Positions 38,417 to 47,624 of a DNA stretch of 64,000 nucleotides are shown piece after piece. The notes below the pieces were generated by a model. The model searched no databases, was not told the DNA's origin, and saw only the letters and a program-made list of their open reading frames with translations. The position numbers and the translations under genes are program-made. Source of the DNA: Bordetella flabilis (GTDB lineage: Bacteria > Pseudomonadota > Gammaproteobacteria > Burkholderiales > Burkholderiaceae_B); NCBI RefSeq assembly GCF_001676725.1, contig NZ_CP016172.1, positions 3,658,001 to 3,722,000 on the forward strand, in the 5' to 3' direction. Numbering within the stretch: position 1 is the stretch's first letter; every line of letters begins with the position of its first letter.

Positions 38417-39337
38417 TCACCCTGCGCGCCGCAAGGTCCGACTTCCGAGGCAGGTCCGTGCCTGCTCCGCGAGTCCCGCCAGCAGCCGCTGCGCCGGCGT
38501 GCTCATCGCGCGGTCGCGCGGCCATACGGCCGCCAGAACAGGATCTTCCATCGCCAGCAGCCTTCGCGCGACCAGGCCCTGAGCCCGGGCGTAGTGCGCG
38601 CCCAGGCTTTCGACGATCGCTACACCCAGTCCCTGTGCGGCCAGCGCGCATGCCGTGGACGACTGGGCCACTTCCAGGGTCGGGCGGTAGGCCAGCCCGC
38701 GCGCCTCGACCGCCTGGCGCGTGGCGCGGCCCGCCGGCAAGGCCGTACCGAGCACGATGGGACCCGCCTCGACCACTGCTTCCAGGGTAAGGGTGCGCCG
38801 CTTCGCCCAAGGATGATCGGCGCGCAACACCGCATACAGGCTCAAGGGGGCTAGCCGCAGGCTGGAAACCCTGTCGATGTCCACGGGCGAACCCACGATG
38901 ATGCCGAGGTCGATGCGGTGATCCACCGCCATCTCGATGATCTCCAGTGCCGTGCCGGCACGCACCGTCACACTGACCGACGGATGCACCTGACGCACGC
39001 CGGCGAGCGCGGCCGGCAGCAGGCTGGTCGCGGCGATCGCGACCGCGCCGACGGCCAGGCGCGCCAGCGCGCCCTGCCGGATATCCACGGCCAGTTTGTC
39101 CACGGCCTCGATACCCGCCAGCGCATTGATCACCTCAGGGATCAGCGCGCGTCCCTGGCTGGACAACTGCAGGCGGCGGTGCTCGCGACTGAACAAGGCA
39201 AAGCCCAGGCGTGTTTCCATATCCCGCAGCAGCGCGCTGGCGGCGGGCTGCGTCATGTTGATCGACGCCGACGCGGCCGTGACCGTGCCGTATCGATACA
39301 TCGCACGCAGCAACAACAGCTCGCGCCGGCTGATCAT
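38417..39337 (-). CDS. LysR-family transcriptional regulator
   Basis: 306 residues. Winged HTH (LLLLRAMYRYGTVTAASASINMTQPAASALLRDMETRLGFALFSREHRRLQLSSQGR style) and effector domain (LARLAVGAVAIAATSLLPAALAGVRQVHPSVSVTVRAGTALEIIEMAVDHRIDLGII). It diverges from the enolase-superfamily gene at 39436; the 98 bases between hold an interrupted inverted repeat (39347-39381), typical of a LysR control region. It is convergent with the TetR gene. Confidence 0.88.
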   Translation of the reverse strand: MISRRELLLLRAMYRYGTVTAASASINMTQPAASALLRDMETRLGFALFSREHRRLQLSSQGRALIPEVINALAGIEAVDKLAVDIRQGALARLAVGAVAIAATSLLPAALAGVRQVHPSVSVTVRAGTALEIIEMAVDHRIDLGIIVGSPVDIDRVSSLRLAPLSLYAVLRADHPWAKRRTLTLEAVVEAGPIVLGTALPAGRATRQAVEARGLAYRPTLEVAQSSTACALAAQGLGVAIVESLGAHYARAQGLVARRLLAMEDPVLAAVWPRDRAMSTPAQRLLAGLAEQARTCLGSRTLRRAG

Positions 39338-39346
39338 ACGGATTCA

Positions 39347-39381
39347 ATATGGAAATAGACGATTCATCTATTTGACCATAT
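39347..39381. promoter_or_regulatory. Interrupted inverted repeat, candidate LysR site
   Basis: ATATGGAAATAGA (39347-39359) and TCTATTTGACCATAT (39367-39381) are reverse complements apart from a two-base insertion in the right arm. They lie ten bases upstream of the LysR start and 54 bases before the divergent enolase-family gene. The AT content contrasts with the GC-rich surroundings. Confidence 0.5.
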
Positions 39382-39435
39382 GCAGGAAGCCGAACCAGAA
39401 TACCTTCCGACCTCCCGCACCCCTGATCCACCTTC

Positions 39436-40533
39436 ATGAGCGCCAACACCATCGCCTCGGTCGCCTGCATACCCATGCGCCTGCCCTTCCATCACTGGAG
39501 CCCGCCGCCCCTGTTCGCCGGGCGCCCGCGCGACAAGCTGGACAGCGCCCTGGTCAGGCTGGAAACGCGGGACGGCGCCGTGGCGTGGGGCGAGTCATAC
39601 TGCGTCGAGCCGCGTGCGCTGGCCGCCGTATTCGAAACCCTGATCGCGCCCTTGGCCTGCGGCCGGCAGGCCGACGACGAGACGCTCATGCCGGGCCTGC
39701 AGCGCATGCTGCACAACCTCGGACGTTCCGGACCCGTGGTCCACGCCCTCGCCGGGCTCGACATCGCCCTGTGGGACCTGCGCGCCAAGCGCGCCGGCGT
39801 GCCGCTGTACGCGCTGCTGGGCGGCAAGCGGCGCAGCCGGGTCCGCGCCTATGCCTCGCTGCTGCAGTACTACGGCGATGCCGGGCGCCTGGAGGCGGTG
39901 ACTGCCCGTGCACTGCGCGATGGCTATAACGAAATCAAGCTGCACGAACGCACCGCCGAAGCGCTGGCCTGCGTGCGCCGCGCCGCCGGACGCGGCGTAC
40001 CCATCATGGTGGACACCAATTGCGCCTGGCTGCCCGGCGAAGCCAACGCGGCGATCGCGGCCATGGCGCCCCATGATCCCTGCTGGATCGAGGAACCGCT
40101 ATGGCCACCGGAGGACCACCGCGCACTGGCGGCCTTGCAGCGCGATTGCAGGATACCGTTGGCCGTTGGAGAGAACGCCGGCAGTGCCGGCGAGCTGGAG
40201 CGGCTGGTCGACGAGGCCGCCGTGCGCTACGTCCAGCCCAGCGTCATCAAGCTGGGGCTGAGCGCGGCCTGGCGCATCTCGCAACGCTGCGCCGGGGGCC
40301 CGGTGGTCTGCGCGCCCCAGGTCGCGTTCTTCGGGCCAGGCTACCTGGCCAGCCTCCACCTGATCGCCGCGCAGGAAACCGAGGTGGCGCTGGAGCGGCT
40401 CTATGTCGAACTGGCGCATGTGCCGTATGCGGAGTTCGCCGCGGTCGAACGGGGCGGGGTCGACGTACCGGACAGGCCTGGACTGGGCGCGGATCCCGAG
40501 CCGGCATTGGCCCAGGGCCGCTACAGCGCATAG
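39436..40533 (+). CDS. Mandelate racemase/muconate lactonizing enzyme superfamily protein
   Basis: 365 residues from ATG 39436. N-terminal enolase capping domain and a C-terminal barrel with the three metal ligands at VDTNCAW, WIEEPLWPPEDH and VGENAGS. A base Lys is seen in NEIKLHER. Where many mandelate-racemase-like dehydratases carry a catalytic His (APH followed by xxFGPG), this protein has Gln295 (APQVAFFGPGYLASLHL), so its chemistry may differ or it may use only the Lys side. It starts a two-gene unit with a Bug receptor 90 bases downstream; the LysR gene is divergent. Confidence 0.85.
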   Translation: MSANTIASVACIPMRLPFHHWSPPPLFAGRPRDKLDSALVRLETRDGAVAWGESYCVEPRALAAVFETLIAPLACGRQADDETLMPGLQRMLHNLGRSGPVVHALAGLDIALWDLRAKRAGVPLYALLGGKRRSRVRAYASLLQYYGDAGRLEAVTARALRDGYNEIKLHERTAEALACVRRAAGRGVPIMVDTNCAWLPGEANAAIAAMAPHDPCWIEEPLWPPEDHRALAALQRDCRIPLAVGENAGSAGELERLVDEAAVRYVQPSVIKLGLSAAWRISQRCAGGPVVCAPQVAFFGPGYLASLHLIAAQETEVALERLYVELAHVPYAEFAAVERGGVDVPDRPGLGADPEPALAQGRYSA

Positions 40534-40623
40534 GGACGACCGCGCACCCGCGACGACAAGCAGGAATGCCAGGCTGGACCACAACGAATGGATCGCAGCA
40601 TAAAAAACGACTGGAGAGACGAC

Positions 40624-41616
40624 ATGCCCACATCACGCCGACGATTCCTGGCGCACAGCGCGGCATACGCGCTGGCGACCACCACCCTGCCCTGGGCTCG
40701 GCCCGCCCGGGCCGTGGGGTATCCCGACAAGCCCGCGCGGCTGTACGTGCCCTACCCGCCCGGCGCGGCCACGGATACCCTGGGGCGCATGGCCGCGCAG
40801 ACGTATACCGACGCCTATGGGCAATCCTTCATCGTCGAGAACCGCGCGGGCGGCGGCACCACCATCGGTACGCGGGCGGTGGCCGCCGCGCCCGCGGACG
40901 GCTACACGATCGGCATGGTCGACTCCACATTCACCATCAATCCCGGGCTGCTGGGCCAGCGCCTGCCCTATGACACCTTGAAGGACTTCGCGCCCATATC
41001 GCTCATGGCCACCGCGCCCTTCGTAATGGTGGTGCACCCCTCTGTGACGGCGACGGACATCGCGTCCTTCGTCGCCCTGGCGAAGGCACAGCCTGGCACC
41101 TTGTCCTTCGGCTCCGCGGGCGTGGGCAGCGCGCCGCACCTGGCGGGTGAGCAACTGCGCCAGCAGGCGGGCATCGATGTCCTGCATGTGCCCTATCGCG
41201 GCGGCGGCACGGTCTTTACGGACCTGATGGGCGGGCAGGTGCAATTCGCCTTCGCCACGGTGCCGACGCTGCTGGAGCACATCAGGGCGGGACGGCTACG
41301 CGCGTTGGCGGTCACGAGCAACCAGCGCGTCACGCAGCTTGCCGACGTACCGACTTTCCGGGAGGCAGGACTGCCCGGCGTCGACACCTCGCCCCTGTTC
41401 GGCGTGGTCGCGCCGGCCGGGGTGCCGGCGCCCATCATCGAACAGTTGTCGGACACGCTCGCGACATCGACACGCAAGGGGCCGCTGCGCGACAAGCTGG
41501 CCGGCCTCGGGTTCCAGCCGGTGGGCAGCACGCCAGCGGAATTCGCCCGCCGTATTCGCGACGACGTGGCGAAGTGGACGGACGTGATAGCGCGGGGAAA
41601 CATCAAGCCGGAATAG
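40624..41616 (+). CDS. Bug-family periplasmic receptor with Tat-like signal
   Basis: 330 residues from ATG 40624, with GGAGAGACGAC upstream. The leader MPTSRRRFLAHSAAYALA has a twin-arginine motif (RRRF). The Bug fold follows: ARLYVPYPPGAATDTLGRMAAQ, FIVENRAGGGTTIGTRAVAAAPADGYTIGMVDS, and DVLHVPYRGGGTVFTDLMGGQVQFAF. The ligand loop reads PGAATD instead of the usual PGGxxD. Its gene follows the enolase-superfamily enzyme, so the bound compound is probably that enzyme's acidic substrate. An in-frame ATG at 40588 exists but is not needed. Confidence 0.88.
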   Translation: MPTSRRRFLAHSAAYALATTTLPWARPARAVGYPDKPARLYVPYPPGAATDTLGRMAAQTYTDAYGQSFIVENRAGGGTTIGTRAVAAAPADGYTIGMVDSTFTINPGLLGQRLPYDTLKDFAPISLMATAPFVMVVHPSVTATDIASFVALAKAQPGTLSFGSAGVGSAPHLAGEQLRQQAGIDVLHVPYRGGGTVFTDLMGGQVQFAFATVPTLLEHIRAGRLRALAVTSNQRVTQLADVPTFREAGLPGVDTSPLFGVVAPAGVPAPIIEQLSDTLATSTRKGPLRDKLAGLGFQPVGSTPAEFARRIRDDVAKWTDVIARGNIKPE

Positions 41617-41680
41617 GCGGCAAGGCCGTAATGGGGCCGCGCAATGACCACGGGGTGGCCTGCTAGGCGACCCGGCCCTT

Positions 41681-42016
41681 TCAGTGCCCCTGGAAAGGCA
41701 TGTTGTCGATGTCGCCGAACTTCATTGCGCCCACTCCCTTAGGCGTGGCATCGGCCTGCGTGGCGGCGCCGGCGGTGGCGGTGGCGGCATGATCGGTGCC
41801 GGTCTCCTTCTGGGCAACGAAGGGCTGGTTGTCCATGTCCTCGTTGCCGGTCAATCCGGCCGCCTTGGCGGCGTGCATTTCCTGGATGACCTGGGCCCGC
41901 GTCACGTTGCTGTACTGCTTGCCGTAGACGCCCTGGAAGGGCGTGAGCTGCGCGTGCGCGCTGCCGACGGCGGCGAAGGCGAGGATCGAGGCTGAAACGA
42001 GCGTTCGGGCTTTCAT
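41681..42016 (-). CDS. DUF4148-type small exported protein
   Basis: 111 residues from ATG 42016 with AGGAGT seven bases upstream. Signal peptide to about residue 22 (VGSAHAQLTP), then a short domain (GKQYSNVTRAQVIQEMHAAKAAGLTGNEDMDNQPF) that matches the DUF4148 pattern of small secreted proteins common in Burkholderiales. The rest is Ala/Thr-rich and ends MKFGDIDNMPFQGH, echoing the DMDNQPF segment. Function unknown. It is divergent from the NERD-helicase gene. Confidence 0.75.
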   Translation of the reverse strand: MKARTLVSASILAFAAVGSAHAQLTPFQGVYGKQYSNVTRAQVIQEMHAAKAAGLTGNEDMDNQPFVAQKETGTDHAATATAGAATQADATPKGVGAMKFGDIDNMPFQGH

Positions 42017-42296
42017 TGCGGTACTCCTGTTCCTGTTCAGAGACGGGCGGCCGCCAGCCTGACCGACCGGTACCGGCGGTGGAGTGCCCTTCCGTATGGG
42101 CGGCATTTTGCGCGGATGGGACCCGGAGATAAACGCGGATACCGGAATTCAATCTTCCGAAAACATCGGCAATCCGGTAACGAAACCGTCATCGATTCTG
42201 CGATGGCGTCCCATGGCCATGACGCGGCGGAGCCGGCGATGGCAAGCGCCTGGCGGCTGCGTTATGCTCGTGGCGGTCATTGCAGCTGGAGCATAC

Positions 42297-43955
42297 GTGG
42301 CACACATCATCCCGGATGGCTGGGACACCCCACAACGCAGCGGCCCGGCGCAACGCGAACTGGAGACCCTGGCCCGGCTCAAGGCCGGCCTGCCGGCCGA
42401 CTACACCGTCTACCATGCGGTTCACTGGACCAATATCGAAGGACGTCACGCCATCTACGGCGAGATCGACTTCGTCGTCGTCAATCGCGCGGGCGACCTG
42501 CTGGTCATCGAACAGAAGGCTGGTGCGCTGGAGGAAACGGCGGAAGGCCTGGCCAAGCGCCATGGCGGCAAGGCGCAACTGATACCCGTGCAGATGGCTC
42601 GCACGGCGGAAACCCTGCGAGCCAAGCTGGGGCGCACACTGGACCGCGAAGACATCCGCCTGGACTACCTGCTGTATTGCCCGGATCACCGGGTCCTCGC
42701 GCCCACGACCGCCGGGATGTCGGCGGAGCGCATCGTCGACGCCAGCCGGCGCGAGCGCCTGTGCGCGGTCATCCAGGACATCCTGCCGCCGGGCGCGGAT
42801 TCGCCCGCGGCAGTGCGCGTCGACCGTTTCCTGCGCGATATCATCCGGCTGGAAGTGGATGTCAGCGCCCTTATCGGCCAAGCCCGCACGCTGGTCACGC
42901 GGCTGGCCGGCGGCCTGGCGCACTGGGCGCGACAGCTCGACATCGAACCCTACCGCCTGCGCGTCACGGGCACCGCGGGGTCCGGCAAGACCCAGCTGGC
43001 GCTGGCCGAATACCGCGATGCCATCGAACGCGGCAAGCGCCCGCTCTACGTCTGCTTCAACCGGCCTTTGGCTGACCATTTCAACCGCATCGCGCCGGAA
43101 GGCGGCCTGGCCTGCTCCTTCCACATGTTGTGCGACCGGTTGCTGCGCCATGCCGGCCGCGCGCCTGATTTTTCGCGGCCGGACGCCTTCGCGCGCCTGG
43201 TGGACGAAGCCGAAGCGGTGGCCGTACCGGCCGATTTCCTGTTCGACACCGTGATCGTCGACGAAGGCCAGGACTTCGACGCGCGCTGGCGCGACATGGT
43301 GCTGCGCCTGGCCAGGCCGCAGGCACGCGTGCTGTGGCTCGAAGACCCCATGCAGAACCTGTACGGCAACCCGCTGCCGGAACTGCCGGGCTGGGTCCGG
43401 CTGCGCGCGCAAAGCAATTTCCGCAGTCCGCGCCCCGTCGTGGGCTTTCTGCACACCATCCTGCCCGACGACGCCCATATCGACGCACAGGCGCCGGTCA
43501 CCGATGCCGACGTGGAGGTGCTCTCGTATCACGACGAGGAAAGCCTTTCCCGCGCCGTCAAGCAAGGCATACGCAAATGCTATTCGGCGGGCTTCCGTCC
43601 GGAAGACGTCGCCCTGCTGAGCTACCATGGGCACAAATCGTCCCTGGTGCTGCAGAAGGACCGGTTGGGACCGCATGCGCTGCGCCGCTTCACCGGCCAG
43701 TACGATCTTTTCGGCCAGCCTGCCTATTCGGCGGGCGACGTGCTGGCCGAGTCCGTCTACCGCTTCAAGGGGCAGTCCGTGCCGGCGGTGGTCTTCGCTG
43801 AAATCGACTTCGACACCCTGGATGAAGGCGCGATAAGAAAGCTTTTCGTCGGCGCGACGCGCGCGACGCTCAAGCTGATCCTGGTCGCCGCCGAGCCCGC
43901 GGCCGCGGTGCTGCGCGAAAAACTCGGGCACGGTCCCGCAGCGGACGACGCGTGA
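42297..43955 (+). CDS. NERD-domain protein fused to UvrD/Rep-like helicase
   Basis: 552 residues from GTG 42297, with GGAG five bases upstream; family members begin at the IIPDGW segment here, and an ATG at 42264 would add eleven hydrophobic residues. Residues about 15-130 are a nuclease-related NERD domain with the catalytic Asp/Glu-x-Lys pattern (YGEIDFVVVNRAGDLLVIEQKAG). The remainder is a compact SF1 helicase: Walker A GTAGSGKT, Walker B VIVDEGQDF, WLEDPMQNLY, YRFKGQSVPAVVF and VGATRATLKLILVA. The fusion suggests coupled DNA unwinding and cleavage or DNA-end handling. Cellular role not established. Confidence 0.82.
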   Translation: MAHIIPDGWDTPQRSGPAQRELETLARLKAGLPADYTVYHAVHWTNIEGRHAIYGEIDFVVVNRAGDLLVIEQKAGALEETAEGLAKRHGGKAQLIPVQMARTAETLRAKLGRTLDREDIRLDYLLYCPDHRVLAPTTAGMSAERIVDASRRERLCAVIQDILPPGADSPAAVRVDRFLRDIIRLEVDVSALIGQARTLVTRLAGGLAHWARQLDIEPYRLRVTGTAGSGKTQLALAEYRDAIERGKRPLYVCFNRPLADHFNRIAPEGGLACSFHMLCDRLLRHAGRAPDFSRPDAFARLVDEAEAVAVPADFLFDTVIVDEGQDFDARWRDMVLRLARPQARVLWLEDPMQNLYGNPLPELPGWVRLRAQSNFRSPRPVVGFLHTILPDDAHIDAQAPVTDADVEVLSYHDEESLSRAVKQGIRKCYSAGFRPEDVALLSYHGHKSSLVLQKDRLGPHALRRFTGQYDLFGQPAYSAGDVLAESVYRFKGQSVPAVVFAEIDFDTLDEGAIRKLFVGATRATLKLILVAAEPAAAVLREKLGHGPAADDA

Positions 43956-43968
43956 CGGGCTTCAGCAG

Positions 43969-44298
43969 TCAGGCGGCGATCACATCCATGCGCAAGGCGC
44001 TGCCGCCCGCCACAATGGCCAGGAGGCGGTCGACGTTGGGATGAGCCCCCGGACGGGCGCGCGCGTCAGCGGTATGCTCCGCGAACACCGCCAGGCCATG
44101 TTCGGCCGCCCTGGCGTCGAGCGCGCCGAATTCCTGGTGCAAATAGTGATACACCGCCAGCGAACCCTGCTTGCCCGGCTGGTTCTCGATGCTCGCCACC
44201 ACGGCGCCCGTGCCGTCGCGCAGATCGATGCGCGCGATGCCGTCGATGGACGGCAGTTGCGCAACGTTGTCCTTGAAAACCTTGCTCGCCTGGATCAC
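43969..44298 (-). CDS. DUF2322-family small protein
   Basis: 109 residues from a GTG at 44298 with AAGGAG seven bases upstream. The sequence (DNVAQLPSIDGIARIDLRDG..., IENQPGKQGSLAVYHYLHQEFG, GLAVFAEHTADARARPGAHPNVDRL) fits the DUF2322 pattern of small proteobacterial proteins of unknown function. A longer frame to 44625 overlaps the LysR gene and is not supported. It converges with the NERD-helicase gene, 13 bases between stops. Confidence 0.75.
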   Translation of the reverse strand: MIQASKVFKDNVAQLPSIDGIARIDLRDGTGAVVASIENQPGKQGSLAVYHYLHQEFGALDARAAEHGLAVFAEHTADARARPGAHPNVDRLLAIVAGGSALRMDVIAA

Positions 44299-44383
44299 TG
44301 AAGACGCTCCTTTTGCTGGGGACTGGGCCGGAAGATGGCGGAACGGACGACATGTTATCCGATCCCATTCCGGTCGGCTGCGC

Positions 44384-45325
44384 CTACACGGGAGCCATGC
44401 CGGGCAGGGACTCCGCCATGCCGAAAAGTTCATCGAGCAGCATCTGCACGCGGCTGGCGCGTTGGCGGCTGGGGGGATAAAGAACCCAGATCGAAGGGCC
44501 GGCAACCTGGAAGTCCTGCAGGACTTCGACCAGGGCGCCCTTGCGCAGTTGCGGCAAGGCGACGTAGTCGGGCGCCTGGATGATGCCCACGCCCTGCGCC
44601 GCCGCCTCCAGCAGCGCTTCGCCATTGTCGATCAGCATGTTGCCCTGTATGGCCACGTTCTGCCGTGCATCGTCCGCATAGGCGAATTCCCAGTGCCATT
44701 TCAGCCGCCGGCCGGGCCTGACATACAACAGGCAATTGTGCCCGGCCAGGTCCTGGGGCGCCTGCGGCGTGCCCCATTCGGCCAGATAGCCAGGCGCCGC
44801 GGCAGTCACGATGCGGGATTCGCGCAGTTTGCGCGCGACCAGGCGCGTGTCCGGCGCCGCGCCGATCGAAACCGCCACGTCGAAGCTGTCCTCCGCCAGG
44901 TCGTCCAGCCGGTCCGAGAGGGTCACGCTGAAGGTGAGTTCGGCAAACCGCTTGGCCAGGCTGTTCAGCAGCGGCATGATCCAGATCTTGCCGTAGCTCA
45001 ATGGCAGCACCACCCGCAGGGTGCCGCGCGGGGTGTCGCGCAGCGCGGTCACTTCGTTCTTCGCCACTTCCAGCTGGTCCAGGATGGACTTGCAGCGCTC
45101 GTAGAACGCCATGCCGTCCGGCGTGGGACTGACCCGGCGGGTGGTGCGTTCCACAAGCTTGACCCCAAGGTCGGCCTCAAGCTTGCTGATGATGCGGCTG
45201 ACGCTGGCGTTGGAGGTTTCCAGCACGTCCGCCGCCTTGGTGAAACTGCAAAGTTCGACCGCCTTGACGAACACGCCAATTTCGCTGAACTGGTCCAACG
45301 CCGGCTCCTGGTTGTGGTTATGCAA
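44384..45325 (-). CDS. LysR-family transcriptional regulator
   Basis: 313 residues. The HTH (FSEIGVFVKAVELCSFTKAADVLETSNASVSRIISKLEADLGVKLVERTTRR style) and effector domain (RGTLRVVLPLSYGKIWIMPLLNSLAKRFAELTFSV) place it in the large DsdC/CrgA-like branch. It lies 26 bases downstream of the TonB-dependent receptor stop on the same strand and may be cotranscribed with it, an unusual partner. No divergent target gene is present. Confidence 0.87.
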   Translation of the reverse strand: MHNHNQEPALDQFSEIGVFVKAVELCSFTKAADVLETSNASVSRIISKLEADLGVKLVERTTRRVSPTPDGMAFYERCKSILDQLEVAKNEVTALRDTPRGTLRVVLPLSYGKIWIMPLLNSLAKRFAELTFSVTLSDRLDDLAEDSFDVAVSIGAAPDTRLVARKLRESRIVTAAAPGYLAEWGTPQAPQDLAGHNCLLYVRPGRRLKWHWEFAYADDARQNVAIQGNMLIDNGEALLEAAAQGVGIIQAPDYVALPQLRKGALVEVLQDFQVAGPSIWVLYPPSRQRASRVQMLLDELFGMAESLPGMAPV

Positions 45326-45351
45326 GCCTGCAACCGGCGAATATTACTCCG

Positions 45352-47556
45352 TCAAAAGCGCAGGGTCGCACTCACCATGAAGCTGCGTGGGTCCCCTGCT
45401 TTCACATAATCCGCGGACTGGAACATCCAGTACTTCTTGTTCGCCAGGTTGTTGATGCCGGCCCTGAAGGTGGTGTCGTACCCGTACAGCCGCGTATCGT
45501 AGATCGCCCCGATATTGACGATGGTGTAGTCGTCCACCTTTACATTGTTGGACGCGCCCACCATCGTGGCGCCGGTGTATTTGGCGTCGGCCCGCAGCTT
45601 CAGGCCCGGCAGGTAGGGCACGCTATAGGTCACCTGCGCGGCCGCCACGAACCGGGGCGCGCCCGCGACGCGGTTGCCCACATAATCGGACCCCTTGCGG
45701 TATTCCGAATCCAGGAACATCAGGCTGCTGCCGACGTTCCAGTCGCGCGCCACGCGCACGGACCCGGCCAGCTCCACGCCCTGGTAGACGGACTCGCCGT
45801 TCTGGACGAGCTCATTGGCGGCGTTGGTGTATTCGGCCTTTTTTTCGATGCGAAAGACGGCGGCCGTGGCCGCCCAGTCTTCGTGCTCGGTCTTGATGCC
45901 GACTTCGTATTGCCTGCTCTTGAGCGGATCCAGCAGTTCGCCGAAATTCGCATACGTCGCGCCCACCGAAGACCCGGGCTCCAGCGATTCCATATAGCTG
46001 GCATAGGCCATGGTCTGCGGCGTGATCTTGTACATCAGGGCCACGGTAGGCGTCGGCACGCCGTTCTTGTCGTACTCCGACGAGCGGGCGCCGTCGGCAT
46101 CGAAGCCGGTCTGGCTGTAGTCGGTGTAGCGGATACCGCCCAGCACGGACCATCCATGCGCCAGGTCCACCGTATCGCTGAGGAAGATGGACTTCTGGGT
46201 AATCTCGGCGGCGCGATACAGGTCCAGCGCCCCCTCGCTGTAGTACGTATTGGTGTTCTGCGACCACAGGTCGCCGGTGCCGATGAAGCGATAGACGCCG
46301 TTGGCGCTGTAGTCGTTCTTCTGTTTCTGCCACGACGCGCCCATCACGACCTGATGCTGCAGCGTCCCCGTGTAGAACCTGCCCTGCAGCATGCCCTGCC
46401 ACTGGTTGTACGAATACGCCTCGCCGTAATCGGAGTGATAGTCGTCGTAGTTGCCCAGGCTATCGCGCAGGAACAGAACCGATTCATTGCGTCGTGTCCG
46501 GGTGGTGCTATAGCTGTAGTCGGTGCGGAAGGTCCAATCGGAATTCAGTTCGTAGGTCAGGCCGGTGGCGTAGAAGCGGAACCGGTTATCGGCATAGGTG
46601 CCGTTGCCGACCAGCGTGTTGTCGTCGTTGCGCACGGGACTGGGCAGGCGATTGCCCGACATGGCGCCGGCATAGATCGTCGGCTCCTGGTCGATGGCGT
46701 TGCGGTCCTGGTAAATGGATTGGAAATCCCAGGTCAACGCGTCGCTCAGCCGTGCATCGAGCGCCAGCGAAAAAGAGTTCCGGTAGAGCGACCCATCGTT
46801 GTAGGTGCTGCCTTCTTCATGCGTGGCGTTCAGCCGGTAACCGAAGGCGCCGCTGGCGCCTGCCCGTCCACCGATGTCCAAATGCTCATGAATCAGGCTC
46901 TTGGAGACATAGCCGATATCGATGGCGCGGACCGGCTCGTCGGTGGGTTTCTTGGTGACGTAGTTGATCAATCCGCCAGGAGTGCCGAAGCCGTACATGA
47001 AGCCGGACGCGCCCTTCAGCAATTCGATGCGCTCGAACTGTTCGTACGGCAGCACGGTGACGTAGCTCAGGAAGGGCTTGCCGTCGATACGGTAGGAGTT
47101 CTGCCAGTCCAGCGGCAGGCCGCGCACCGTCAGATAACTGGCGAAGGCACCGTAGGCGGCGCTGTTGTCGGAGACGGACGCGTCCAGCGCGAACACATCC
47201 CCGAGCTTGTTCACCTGGCGGTCTTCGATGTCCTGGGCCGTGACGACGGTGGTGGAAAACGGTGTTTCCAGCTGGGTACGCGTGCCCAGCGCGCCGCCGT
47301 TGACGGGCGTTTGCAAGTGCACCAGCGTGTCGTCGTCCACGGCCGTCGCCTCGATGCTCACGGCGGGCAACTGCGCCACCGGCTGGCTGGCCGCGGCGCC
47401 GCCGCCGGGGCCACCGATGGCAGTCGGAACCACATCCTGCGCCTGCGACGGCACCGGCAGGCCCAAACCGATGGCGGCCGCCAATACCGTGCCCCTGACC
47501 ACGATACCCGTGCAACACGGCGCTTGCGCCCGCAGGACTACTGCTCTGAACACCAC
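45352..47556 (-). CDS. TonB-dependent siderophore-type outer-membrane receptor
   Basis: 734 residues from a GTG at 47556 with GGGGAGA seven bases upstream. Signal peptide (to about VPSQAQD), then an N-terminal plug (PFSTTVVTAQDIEDRQVNKLGDVFALDASVSDN, YLTVRGLPLDWQNSYRIDGKPF, ERIELLKGASGFMYGFGTPGGLINYVTKKP) and a 22-strand barrel ending FMVSATLRF with terminal Phe. Length is normal for the family. It imports a ferric siderophore or similar chelate using TonB energy. The promoter holds a Fur-like box. No siderophore synthesis gene is adjacent; the ligand is unknown. Confidence 0.92.
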   Translation of the reverse strand: MVFRAVVLRAQAPCCTGIVVRGTVLAAAIGLGLPVPSQAQDVVPTAIGGPGGGAAASQPVAQLPAVSIEATAVDDDTLVHLQTPVNGGALGTRTQLETPFSTTVVTAQDIEDRQVNKLGDVFALDASVSDNSAAYGAFASYLTVRGLPLDWQNSYRIDGKPFLSYVTVLPYEQFERIELLKGASGFMYGFGTPGGLINYVTKKPTDEPVRAIDIGYVSKSLIHEHLDIGGRAGASGAFGYRLNATHEEGSTYNDGSLYRNSFSLALDARLSDALTWDFQSIYQDRNAIDQEPTIYAGAMSGNRLPSPVRNDDNTLVGNGTYADNRFRFYATGLTYELNSDWTFRTDYSYSTTRTRRNESVLFLRDSLGNYDDYHSDYGEAYSYNQWQGMLQGRFYTGTLQHQVVMGASWQKQKNDYSANGVYRFIGTGDLWSQNTNTYYSEGALDLYRAAEITQKSIFLSDTVDLAHGWSVLGGIRYTDYSQTGFDADGARSSEYDKNGVPTPTVALMYKITPQTMAYASYMESLEPGSSVGATYANFGELLDPLKSRQYEVGIKTEHEDWAATAAVFRIEKKAEYTNAANELVQNGESVYQGVELAGSVRVARDWNVGSSLMFLDSEYRKGSDYVGNRVAGAPRFVAAAQVTYSVPYLPGLKLRADAKYTGATMVGASNNVKVDDYTIVNIGAIYDTRLYGYDTTFRAGINNLANKKYWMFQSADYVKAGDPRSFMVSATLRF

Positions 47557-47596
47557 GCTTAGTTCTCCCCTGACATAAAAATGAATGAGGCGAGAT

Positions 47597-47624
47597 CTTA
47601 TATGGTAATGATTACTATTCGCAA
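47597..47624 (-). promoter_or_regulatory. Iron-regulated promoter with Fur-like box of TonB receptor
   Basis: On the lower strand TTGCGA (47619-47624) and TATAAG (47597-47602) stand 16 bases apart as -35 and -10. Between and overlapping them (47604-47620) is GAATAGTAATCATTACC, which matches the 17 central bases of the GATAATGATAATCATTATC Fur consensus at 13 positions by my count. Confidence 0.6.

Noticed and set aside
45883..47562. 559-codon open frame antisense to the TonB receptor
   Set aside because: Sense strand encodes an unmistakable TonB plug and barrel; the antisense product has no domain and no ribosome-binding site.
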